NCBI GenBank assembly: GCA_018658685.1
Contig: JABHUT010000126.1
Span: 1 to 11,719 of the forward strand
Origin: Alphaproteobacteria bacterium
GTDB lineage: Bacteria; Pseudomonadota; Alphaproteobacteria; MED-G09
Direction of reading: 5' to 3'
Length of the DNA: 11,719 bases
Under the pieces are notes generated by a model. It was not told the origin of the DNA and searched no databases. It saw only the letters and a program-made list of their open reading frames with translations. Numbering within the stretch: position 1 is the first letter of the stretch; every line of letters starts with the position of its first letter. Shown here piece by piece: positions 1 to 7,287 of the stretch. The position numbers and the translations under genes are program-made.

Positions 1-38
1 ACAGCCATTAAAATTTTATCTTTCCATTCACTAGACAT
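1..38 (-). CDS. 5' end of an unidentified gene, cut by the window edge
   Basis: An ATG at 38-36 on the minus strand opens a frame of 12 complete codons reading MSSEWKDKILMA before the window ends. It begins two bases after the stop codon of the DUF1285 gene and in the same direction. That spacing is typical of a co-transcribed downstream gene. A weak purine-rich stretch (AAAGAG) lies inside the end of the DUF1285 gene, somewhat far upstream of the ATG. Too little is visible to name a family. It could also be a chance open frame. Confidence 0.4.
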   Translation of the reverse strand, partial: MSSEWKDKILMA

Positions 39-40
39 TT

Positions 41-610
41 TTAAATCGTTAGCTCTTTAACTTTCATAAAAGGAAAAAAACATCCTCCAGACCACACTCC
101 GAAATCATCATTCTCCTCGCAGCCTAAATTAACTAACTCATAAAAGACAGATCTTGAAATTTTAGCCTCAAGATTACTCCTCACTAAAATATAAGGCGAT
201 GGCTCTTTTCTTTTTGGGTCAATTACGATTCTAATTGGAAACTCTTTTGAAGCGATAACACTATCACCAGTATTTGTTGAAAATTTCAACATTGCATCCT
301 TGTTATTTCCAGATATCTCAACACTTGTTGCAATAAAAGGAGCGTCGTGAACTTTAATAACAATTTTCTCTACAGGAGTAACTAAAACATAACTTCCATC
401 ACTTTCTTTTCTTAAAATTCTAGCAAATAAATTAACAATTCTTTTTCGCCCTATAGGTGAGTTCATATAATGCCAACTTCCATCACTTTTTATTTCAAGT
501 CCAATATCGCCGCAATGATCGGGGTTCCACTTTTCGACCGGCGGATATCCATCGTGGGATTCCTCATTCGCTATTTGCGCGCTTTTAATAATATTTTTTA
601 GATCAACCAT
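41..610 (-). CDS. DUF1285 domain-containing protein
   Basis: The 189-residue product matches what I know of the DUF1285 family, a small cytosolic proteobacterial protein of unknown function. Recognisable family landmarks are PPVEKWNPDHCGDI (residues 23-36), the segment DGSWHYMNSPIGR (43-55), the stretch LVTPVEKIVIKVHDAPF (76-92), and a C-terminal VWSGGCFFPF (172-181). Length is normal for the family, and there is no signal peptide or membrane segment. The ATG at 610 is the natural start because the family signature begins soon after. The ribosome-binding site is weak, with only AGG about 12 bases upstream. The gene is divergent from the SDR gene across a 69-bp AT-rich gap. It is followed after two bases by another start codon on the same strand, suggesting an operon that continues off the left edge. 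No biochemical role should be assumed. Confidence 0.85.
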   Translation of the reverse strand: MVDLKNIIKSAQIANEESHDGYPPVEKWNPDHCGDIGLEIKSDGSWHYMNSPIGRKRIVNLFARILRKESDGSYVLVTPVEKIVIKVHDAPFIATSVEISGNNKDAMLKFSTNTGDSVIASKEFPIRIVIDPKRKEPSPYILVRSNLEAKISRSVFYELVNLGCEENDDFGVWSGGCFFPFMKVKELTI

Positions 611-679
611 GAAAAAAATATACCTGATTTGTATTTATTGTTTTATAACAATTTAAATTAATTTTAGAAGGAGTTTATT

Positions 680-1594
680 ATGGGAGTTCTTGAAGGAAAA
701 GTTCTTTTAATTACAGGCGCAGCAAATGGGATTGGAAGAGAGACTGCATTATTAGCAGCAAAAGAAGGTGCACGCTTAGTAATTAATGATTTAGGTGGAT
801 CAGTAGCAGGTGGTGATGAGGGTGATGAAAAGCCTATTGAGTTAGTAAAAAAAGAAATTGAGGCTGCGGGAGGCCAAGCTATTTCAAATACCGATTCTGT
901 TACCGATAGAAAAGGTACAGAATTTATGATTCAACAAGCCCTTGATGAATATGGGGAACTTCACTCAATAATTAATCCTGCAGGGATTCTAAGAGATAAA
1001 ATGTTTCATAAAATGGATGAAGAGGACTGGGACTCAGTTCTTACTGTCCATCTTAAAGGTAGCTTTAATGTAACTAGATCTGCAATTAATTATTTCAGAG
1101 AAAAAGAAGAAGGTAATTTTGTCCTTTTTACTTCCACTACTGGTCTAATAGGAAATATTGGACAAGCTAATTATGCTGCTGCCAAACTTGGCATACATGG
1201 TCTATCAAGAATTATAGCCATGGAAAATGAATTAAAAAATATAAGATCAAATGTTATTGCTCCTTTTGCATGGACAAGAATGATTGCTACTATACCCATC
1301 AAAGATGAAGCCTCTAAGCAAAGAGTAGAAAGAATGAAGAACGCAATGAGACCCGATCAAGTTGCTCAGACTGCAGTAGCGCTTGCAGCTCCAGAATGTA
1401 AACTATCAGGACAAATCCTATCAGTAAGAGGTAATGAGGTATCTTTGTTTAGTCAGCCAAGACCAATCAAAAGTATTGCTGATTTAGACGGGTGGACACC
1501 AGAGAAACTTTTAAACTCTGCATTCCCTGCTTTTGATTCAATTGCACCAGATTTAGGTGCAACAGTTTCTGTATTCCCTTATGAGCCATTTTAA
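680..1594 (+). CDS. Short-chain dehydrogenase of the MFE-2 / 3-hydroxyacyl-CoA dehydrogenase type
   Basis: The 304-residue protein is a classical Rossmann-fold SDR. The cofactor motif TGAANGIGR is at residues 12-20, an NPAG variant of NNAG at 99-102, and the catalytic Ser152, Tyr165 and Lys169 lie in TSTTG and NYAAAK. Two traits resemble the SDR half of peroxisomal-type multifunctional enzyme 2: VHLKG (123-127), with His where classical SDRs carry the catalytic Asn, and a C-terminal extension containing VRGNEVSLFSQPRP (residues 249-262). These suggest an NAD-dependent hydroxyacyl-CoA or similar hydroxyl oxidation in the cytosol, though the substrate is not determinable. The start is well supported by AAGGAG at 668-673, six bases before the ATG. 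It appears monocistronic, with a strong terminator about 50 bases past the stop. No hydratase or thiolase gene is adjacent. Confidence 0.9.
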   Translation: MGVLEGKVLLITGAANGIGRETALLAAKEGARLVINDLGGSVAGGDEGDEKPIELVKKEIEAAGGQAISNTDSVTDRKGTEFMIQQALDEYGELHSIINPAGILRDKMFHKMDEEDWDSVLTVHLKGSFNVTRSAINYFREKEEGNFVLFTSTTGLIGNIGQANYAAAKLGIHGLSRIIAMENELKNIRSNVIAPFAWTRMIATIPIKDEASKQRVERMKNAMRPDQVAQTAVALAAPECKLSGQILSVRGNEVSLFSQPRPIKSIADLDGWTPEKLLNSAFPAFDSIAPDLGATVSVFPYEPF

Positions 1595-1596
1595 AT

Positions 1597-2523
1597 CTAA
1601 AGATATATAAATATTGTGTAAAAAGCATATGAAAGTATTGAAATAAAGCCAAATAACTTAGTGTTGTTTGGCTTTTTCATGGCTATATATAAAACCCAAA
1701 AGCTTGCAGCTAAAAGAATAATAGAATTAATTCCTTTAAATTCATTAGAAATATTAATTTCACCACTAATCAATACGGAAAAACCTAAGACGCCAATTAT
1801 ATTAAAGATATTTGAACCAACAATATTCCCTAAAGCCACACTCCCCTCTTTTCTTACAAATGCTGCGACTGTTACTGATAACTCTGGAAGAGAGGTTCCA
1901 ATAGCTGCCAAACTTATTCCTACAACTGATTCTGGAATACTATAAAATTTTGAAATAAAAATTAAGCCACCAATAAATAATTGAGATCCATAAATTAAAA
2001 GCACGAATCCTAAAAAAAGGTTAATTAAGATAATTATATTTGAATCAATACTCTGATAATCAAAATTATCATTTTTTTTATTGAAAATCTTATAAGATAT
2101 ATACAAATAAATCGGTAAAGATATAATCATGATATAAGACCAGTTCTTAGAAATTGATCCCGAGTACATAAAATAGCAAAAAAGAAATGTTGCCATAAGC
2201 ATTACAAAAATATCTTTTAAAGAAATTGAATCAATTGATTTATTTTTTACTAAAAAAAGAGATATACCTAAAACTAAAAGTATATTTGCTATATTTGATC
2301 CCAATATTCCTCCAATTGCAATATCAGGATTTCCATTTTCTAAAGCACGGATAGTAACAAAAAGTTCTGGTAAAGAAGTTCCAAACCCTAATATAAAAAT
2401 ACCTATTATAAAGGGTGGGACTTGAAGTTTGCTTGATAAGCCTTTAGCACCTAAAACTAATCTATCACCCCCAACAGCAAGTAATATTATCCCCAAAGGA
2501 AAAAGAAAAGTTTCTAAAAGCAT
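1597..2523 (-). CDS. CaCA-family cation (sodium/calcium) antiporter, YrbG-like
   Basis: The 308-residue integral inner-membrane protein shows the duplicated alpha-repeats that define the Ca2+:cation antiporter family. The first repeat has GFGTSLPEL at residues 46-54 with GILGSNIANILLVLG at 72-86. The second has AIGTSLPEL at 207-215 with NIVGSNIFNIIGVLG at 233-247. The acidic Glu of each SLPE is the expected ion ligand. About ten hydrophobic segments span the protein, and the length is typical. The likely ion is Na+ and/or Ca2+ but is not proven. I chose the ATG at 2523 because its MLLETFLFPLG start aligns with the usual N terminus of YrbG-type proteins. An in-frame TTG at 2538 would add five residues. 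Neither start has a clear Shine-Dalgarno sequence. The gene converges on the SDR gene with two bases between stop codons, and its 3' end encodes the SDR terminator hairpin. Confidence 0.9.
   Translation of the reverse strand: MLLETFLFPLGIILLAVGGDRLVLGAKGLSSKLQVPPFIIGIFILGFGTSLPELFVTIRALENGNPDIAIGGILGSNIANILLVLGISLFLVKNKSIDSISLKDIFVMLMATFLFCYFMYSGSISKNWSYIMIISLPIYLYISYKIFNKKNDNFDYQSIDSNIIILINLFLGFVLLIYGSQLFIGGLIFISKFYSIPESVVGISLAAIGTSLPELSVTVAAFVRKEGSVALGNIVGSNIFNIIGVLGFSVLISGEINISNEFKGINSIILLAASFWVLYIAMKKPNNTKLFGFISILSYAFYTIFIYL
1645..1677 (+). terminator. Intrinsic terminator of the SDR gene, inside the antiporter coding region
   Basis: Bases 1645-1657 pair with 1663-1675 to give a 13-bp stem with one U-G wobble and a five-base loop (TTAGT). 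The downstream side runs into five T residues at 1673-1677. It lies about 50 bases past the SDR stop and has the right orientation to end that transcript. It sits wholly within the last codons of the convergent antiporter gene. On the minus strand the T-tract is poor, so it probably works mainly in the plus direction. Confidence 0.8.
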
Positions 2524-2600
2524 TGTTTTGTTTAACAATCTAATGAAGATTAGTCTATTAATTTAAAAAAATTATTATTTTTAATTGTAAAAGCTAATCT

Positions 2601-2638
2601 TTTATAAAAAAAGTTAAAATATTGAACTTTTTTATAAA
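2601..2638. repeat. Imperfect inverted repeat upstream of groES
   Basis: The left arm TTTATAAAAAAAGTT (2601-2615) and right arm AACTTTTTTATAAA (2625-2638) are reverse complements apart from one extra A in the left arm. A 9-base spacer separates them. It lies about 80 bp upstream of the antiporter start and about 225 bp upstream of groES. The sequence is almost all A/T, so some self-complementarity is expected by chance. A role as an operator is possible but unproven. Confidence 0.5.
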
Positions 2639-2756
2639 TTATCTTAGTTTTTTAGTAAATTTTTCTCGATTTTAGACAAATTATTCAATTTTTTTAATAA
2701 AAAAATGAAAAAAACGGATAAAAAATCAAAAATAATTAAAAATTATTACTTGAGTA

Positions 2757-2785
2757 CTTGACACTGAGCCAAACGATAACTAACT
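2757..2785 (+). promoter_or_regulatory. Candidate heat-shock (RpoH-type) promoter of groESL
   Basis: CTTGACA at 2757-2763 matches the conserved -35 core of alphaproteobacterial RpoH promoters, and TTGACA also equals the sigma-70 -35 consensus. Eighteen bases after CTTG is ACTAACT (2779-2785), a partial match to the RpoH -10 (CYTATNT). No good sigma-70 -10 hexamer is present at 16-18 bp spacing, which favours the heat-shock reading. It would give a leader of about 70 bases before groES. Confidence 0.4.
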
Positions 2786-2863
2786 AAGGTGGACCTAGGT
2801 TGTTATATAGAAATATTTCCGATTTAGGTTTTAATAATTTTATTTGTCAAATGGAGAAAAAAA

Positions 2864-3151
2864 ATGAAATTTCGTCCTTTACACGACCGTGTACTAGTTC
2901 AGCGTATTGATGAAGATGAAAAAACAGCTGGAGGTATAATTATACCTGATACAGCTAAAGAAAAACCTTCTGAAGGAAAAGTAGTAGCAGTAGGATCAGG
3001 TGCTAAATCTGATGATGGATCTGTTACAGCTTTAGATGTTAAATCTGGAGATAAGATACTTTTTGGTAAGTGGTCAGGAACAGAAGTTACCGTGGATGGC
3101 AAAGAGCTCTTAATAATGAAAGAGTCAGACATTCTTGGAATTATTAGTTAA
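2864..3151 (+). CDS. groES: Co-chaperonin GroES (10 kDa chaperonin)
   Basis: The 95-residue product is a full-length GroES, the heptameric lid of the GroEL folding chamber in the cytosol. It opens with the signature FRPLHDRVLVQR (residues 3-14). The mobile loop that docks on GroEL (EDEKTAGGIIIPDTAKEKP, about 17-35) contains the hydrophobic GGIII tripeptide region. It ends with KESDILGIIS. The start has GGAG at 2853-2856, seven bases before the ATG. It is the first gene of the groES-groEL operon, with a 28-bp gap to groEL. Regulation is probably by heat shock through the promoter at 2757-2785. Nothing about the protein is unusual. Confidence 0.98.
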   Translation: MKFRPLHDRVLVQRIDEDEKTAGGIIIPDTAKEKPSEGKVVAVGSGAKSDDGSVTALDVKSGDKILFGKWSGTEVTVDGKELLIMKESDILGIIS

Positions 3152-3179
3152 TTAAAGTCATAAGTTGGAGGAATAAACT

Positions 3180-4841
<1,662 letters not shown>

Positions 4842-4860
4842 TCCAACAAAACAATAAATT

Positions 4861-4890
4861 AAAAAGGCCATCTTTTGATGGCCTTTTTTT
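4861..4890. terminator. Bidirectional intrinsic terminator between groEL and hisG
   Basis: AAAAAGGCCATC (4861-4872) pairs with GATGGCCTTTTT (4877-4888) around a TTTT loop, giving a 12-bp perfect stem. On the plus strand the GC core is followed by seven T residues, ending the groESL transcript about 20 bases past the groEL stop. On the minus strand the five A residues become the U-tract, so it can also end the hisS-hisZ-hisG transcript. The hisG stop codon (4889-4891) overlaps the last two bases of the T-tract. Confidence 0.92.
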
Positions 4891-5866
4891 ATGCCCTATT
4901 GATACTTTGTCTTAAGATATTCCAAGAATCAGATTCTCTATTATAAATAAAATTTGGTTGATTAGTTCTTATTGGTCCGTAGCCAAGACTAGTTAAATAA
5001 AGGGAACAAGAAGTTAACTCTGATATAGGAACTATTAATGAAGTAGCCTCACCTAAGTCTGGAGAACCTTTAGAAAAAATTGCCTTAAATTTTCTGTAAA
5101 GATTAATTTCCAAGTCACTCGTGTCCTTAGTATAATCAAAAAATAACTCTGCTTTATTCATCGCCTCTGATCTCGCTGAAATTATTCTTAAAAATTTTTC
5201 CACAGGTCCCAAGTCAATATCATCCCAAATATCATTTGGTGTTGAAAAAATACATGACTGACTCTTTAACATAACTCCATCTTTAAGAATTTTTAAATTA
5301 TTTGCATCTATCGTCTGTCCAGTTTCAGTAATATCTACAATAATTTCTGAAGTTCCCGCAGCTGGAGAACCTTCTGTAGCACCTGCACTATCAACAAGCC
5401 TATAATTACTTATACCGTTGTTTGAAAAGAAATTCCTGGTAATATTTTTAAACTTAGTAGCTACACGCATTCTTCGATTATTGTATGAACGAAACTCAGA
5501 AGCTACTTCAGATAAATCCTTAATATTTTCAACATCAATCCAAGAATTAGGAACTGCGATCACAACGTTTGCTTTGCCGAAACCTAACTTAGATAACATA
5601 ATGACTTCTTTAGAAGCAGAAGTTCTACTTTCCTCTATTAAATCAATACCGGTTATTCCCATATGAATATTTCCTTTAAGTAATTCACTAGAAATCTCAC
5701 TTGCAGACAGATAAAGAATTTCTATTTTTTCTATACCTTCAATAAAACCTGAGTAAGTTCTATTACCACCTGATCTAGATAATTTAAGTCCAGAGCTTTC
5801 AAAAAACTTATTCATTTGGTCATGGAGTCTTCCCTTTGAGGGCAGCGCTAATAACAATGAGCTCAT
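4889..5866 (-). CDS. hisG: ATP phosphoribosyltransferase catalytic subunit HisG (long form)
   Basis: HisG joins ATP and PRPP to make phosphoribosyl-ATP, the committed first step of histidine biosynthesis. The N-terminal LALPSKGRL (residues 5-13) and the segment GNIHMGITGIDLIEE (65-79) are typical. The PRPP-binding signature around residues 165-185 contains EGSPAAGTSEIIVDITETG. At 325 residues the protein is about 100 longer than the short HisG that normally works with HisZ, yet hisZ is its immediate neighbour. The C-terminal extra region (about 222-325) does not clearly resemble the classical ACT-like regulatory domain to my eye. Long HisG proteins of this kind do occur in some alphaproteobacteria. 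The start ATG overlaps the hisZ stop (ATGA, 4 bases), and AAGGAG at 5875-5880 sits eight bases upstream, so the two are translationally coupled. It is the last gene of the cluster. Confidence 0.93.
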   Translation of the reverse strand: MSSLLLALPSKGRLHDQMNKFFESSGLKLSRSGGNRTYSGFIEGIEKIEILYLSASEISSELLKGNIHMGITGIDLIEESRTSASKEVIMLSKLGFGKANVVIAVPNSWIDVENIKDLSEVASEFRSYNNRRMRVATKFKNITRNFFSNNGISNYRLVDSAGATEGSPAAGTSEIIVDITETGQTIDANNLKILKDGVMLKSQSCIFSTPNDIWDDIDLGPVEKFLRIISARSEAMNKAELFFDYTKDTSDLEINLYRKFKAIFSKGSPDLGEATSLIVPISELTSCSLYLTSLGYGPIRTNQPNFIYNRESDSWNILRQSINRA

Positions 5867-7221
5867 GACAACTGCTCCTTAGCAATTACCTTCTCAATCC
5901 TTTCTAGGTTAAGAGCGGCACCAAAGGCAGGAATATCAAGGTCAGAACTTACAGACTTCATTAAGTCGTCATAACGACCTCCCCCAGCAATATTTATTGA
6001 ATTACTTAGTATTGGACAATTAAAATCAAAAAGAAAACCGGTGTAATATTCAACAGTCCTACCTTTTTCTAATGAAAAAATAGAATCTTTAAGATCTATA
6101 TTTAAATTCATTATTCTATCTATTCTTTCGTTAATAATTTCTATTTTAATATCTAATTTAGAGTCAACATTCTTTAAAATTAATTTTAATTTTTTGATAG
6201 CATCTTTAGGTGAGTCGGAAATTGATAGGAAATTCCTTATTAAATCAGAAGTATTTTTTGAAAGTGGTTTAGTATTTAACTCTTGAGACTTTTTCATTAG
6301 CCTTTCAGTTATTTCTCGAACAGTTCTGCCAACAGGTGATTGATTTTCTGACAAGCCAATCGCATCCCTGACAAAAACTTCGGCCATTTCTTGATCAAGA
6401 TCAGAAATTTTATAAATAAGTTTATTATCGAATTTCTTCTTAATTGATAATTCATCCAATAATAATTTAAAATTCTTATCATTCCAAAATTTCGTCTTAA
6501 GCTGATCTTTCCAAATAATTGGAATATCCAAAACATCTATGAGTAATGAGAATAGTGAAATATCACCCATTGAGATATTTAATGTTTTGATTCCTGCTTT
6601 TTTTAAAGAGTCAAATGTTCTGTAGAAAATCTCTACCTCAGAATCAAGAGAGCTATCTCCACCTATTGACTCAAGTCCTGCTTGACTAAATTCATTTGGT
6701 TCGTCCGAAGAAGGGTTTTGGAATTGAAAAACTTTACCATGATATGCATAGTTCTTTTTTTCACCAGTAAAGCCAGAATTTAAATAATGTATACATGTTG
6801 GTATTGTAAGATCAGGTCTCAAACAAAGCCTTGTGCCTGCTGGGTCAGAAAAGATATAAAGTCTATCGGCAATATTTTCACCCAATCTATCTAAAACTTT
6901 ATCTGCGGAAACAAGGATGGGAGGGTCAATTAGTTCAAACTCTTTACCTATTAAATTTTCCATAATATCAATAGAAACCTCACTAAGAATCTCGATAGGT
7001 CGAGAATCCATAGGAAGAATATTTCTAGAGATACCTCCAAAAATTTTCTCATCTATTGATATACCCCTTTCATTACACAAAGATGCTATTTTATAATGTA
7101 ATCGTGCGGGAAATCCTTTTTTTCTGTAGTTAGATACAGCAGATAAATTAACACCTAACAACTTAGCTAAAATGCTTGTTCCACCTAATAAATCAATTAT
7201 TTTGTTAGTTTCATTAATCAT
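5863..7221 (-). CDS. hisZ: HisZ, HisRS-like regulatory subunit of ATP phosphoribosyltransferase, with N-terminal HTH domain
   Basis: The 452-residue protein combines two parts. Residues 1-62 look like a Cro-type helix-turn-helix: GGTSILAKLLGV is the first helix pair and NLSAVSNYRKKG (25-36) the recognition helix. Residues from about 66 onward are a class II HisRS-like core: IDPPILVSADKVLDRLGENI (98-117), SDPAGTRLCLRPDLTIP (125-141), EYYTGFLFDF (391-400) and AGGGRYDDL (412-420). HisZ normally lacks tRNA charging and instead activates HisG and mediates histidine feedback in a hetero-octamer. Here the motif-2 arginine is replaced by Gln166 (VFQFQ), and there is no C-terminal anticodon-binding domain, both consistent with a non-charging paralogue. 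The ATG at 7221 has no Shine-Dalgarno sequence. Two palindromes sit directly upstream. The gene follows hisS by 66 bp and overlaps hisG by 4 bp. I know of no described HTH-HisZ; function of the fusion is inferred. Confidence 0.9.
   Translation of the reverse strand: MINETNKIIDLLGGTSILAKLLGVNLSAVSNYRKKGFPARLHYKIASLCNERGISIDEKIFGGISRNILPMDSRPIEILSEVSIDIMENLIGKEFELIDPPILVSADKVLDRLGENIADRLYIFSDPAGTRLCLRPDLTIPTCIHYLNSGFTGEKKNYAYHGKVFQFQNPSSDEPNEFSQAGLESIGGDSSLDSEVEIFYRTFDSLKKAGIKTLNISMGDISLFSLLIDVLDIPIIWKDQLKTKFWNDKNFKLLLDELSIKKKFDNKLIYKISDLDQEMAEVFVRDAIGLSENQSPVGRTVREITERLMKKSQELNTKPLSKNTSDLIRNFLSISDSPKDAIKKLKLILKNVDSKLDIKIEIINERIDRIMNLNIDLKDSIFSLEKGRTVEYYTGFLFDFNCPILSNSINIAGGGRYDDLMKSVSSDLDIPAFGAALNLERIEKVIAKEQLS
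7036..7221 (-). other. hisZ: Helix-turn-helix domain fused to the N terminus of HisZ
   Basis: The pattern GG-T-x-LAxxLGV-x-x-SAVSNYRxxGxPAR followed by a helical HYKIASLCNERG is that of short Cro/YdaS-like DNA-binding domains. The domain is in frame with the HisZ core, with no stop or frameshift between them. Normal HisZ proteins start close to residue 66-70 of this one. Domain type is judged by eye from residue pattern only. Confidence 0.8.
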
Positions 7222-7227
7222 AATAAG

Positions 7228-7242
7228 TTCATATAGTATGAA
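7228..7242. promoter_or_regulatory. Palindromic operator candidate 1 (proximal to hisZ)
   Basis: TTCATATAGTATGAA is a palindrome with 6-bp arms (TTCATA/TATGAA) around a 3-base centre. It ends six bases before the hisZ start codon and covers the likely minus-strand -10 hexamer. It is the same sequence as the second site at 7267-7281 apart from one central base. Binding by the HisZ HTH domain is inferred. Confidence 0.7.
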
Positions 7243-7258
7243 TTTATTATTTAATCAA
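7230..7258 (-). promoter_or_regulatory. Candidate promoter for hisZ-hisG
   Basis: On the minus strand TTGATT (7258-7253) is followed after 17 bases by TATATG (7235-7230), each matching the sigma-70 consensus at four of six positions. The -35 lies between the two palindromes and the -10 lies inside site 1. Initiation would fall at or within a few bases of the hisZ ATG, which agrees with the lack of a ribosome-binding site. The DNA is very AT-rich, so matches arise easily. Confidence 0.35.
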
Positions 7259-7266
7259 ATTATTTA

Positions 7267-7281
7267 TTCATATAATATGAA
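7267..7281. promoter_or_regulatory. Palindromic operator candidate 2 (distal to hisZ)
   Basis: TTCATATAATATGAA is a perfect palindrome about a central A, and extends to 17 bp (ATTCATATAATATGAAT, 7266-7282). It begins six bases past the hisS stop codon in the direction of transcription. Its centre is 39 bp from that of site 1. No third full copy was seen in the window. Confidence 0.7.
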
Positions 7282-7287
7282 TTATAT

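Larger units (their letters stand above)
2524..2863. other. 340-bp AT-rich divergent intergenic region (antiporter / groES)
   Basis: No open frame of note lies here. Reading left to right, it holds a small inverted repeat at the antiporter start (CTAAT-GAAG-ATTAG, 2540-2553) and a second CTAATCTT at 2594-2601. Next come a long imperfect inverted repeat at 2601-2638, a run of A/T tracts to about 2750, and a candidate groES promoter at 2757-2785. The groES leader contains a palindromic ACCTAGGT (2792-2799). I see no CIRCE element (TTAGCACTC-N9-GAGTGCTAA), so an HrcA-type operator is not supported. Confidence 0.6.

Noticed and set aside
464..474. A half-site resembling the his palindrome (TTCATATAATG) inside the DUF1285 gene.
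   Set aside because: The second arm is missing, and such half-sites are expected by chance in AT-rich DNA.
1661..1945. A 94-codon plus-strand open frame opposite the antiporter gene.
   Set aside because: It has no family resemblance and no ribosome-binding site, and it lies antisense to a clear membrane-protein gene.
2741..2775. A possible CIRCE element from GAGTACTTGACACTGAG.
   Set aside because: The arms are not inverted repeats of each other and do not match TTAGCACTC/GAGTGCTAA.
7009..7038. An internal GGAGG (7034-7038, minus strand) at the HTH/HisZ boundary, which might start an HTH-less HisZ at Met71 (7011).
   Set aside because: The gap from GGAGG to that ATG is 22 bases, too long, and no ATG, GTG or TTG lies within 5-10 bases in frame.
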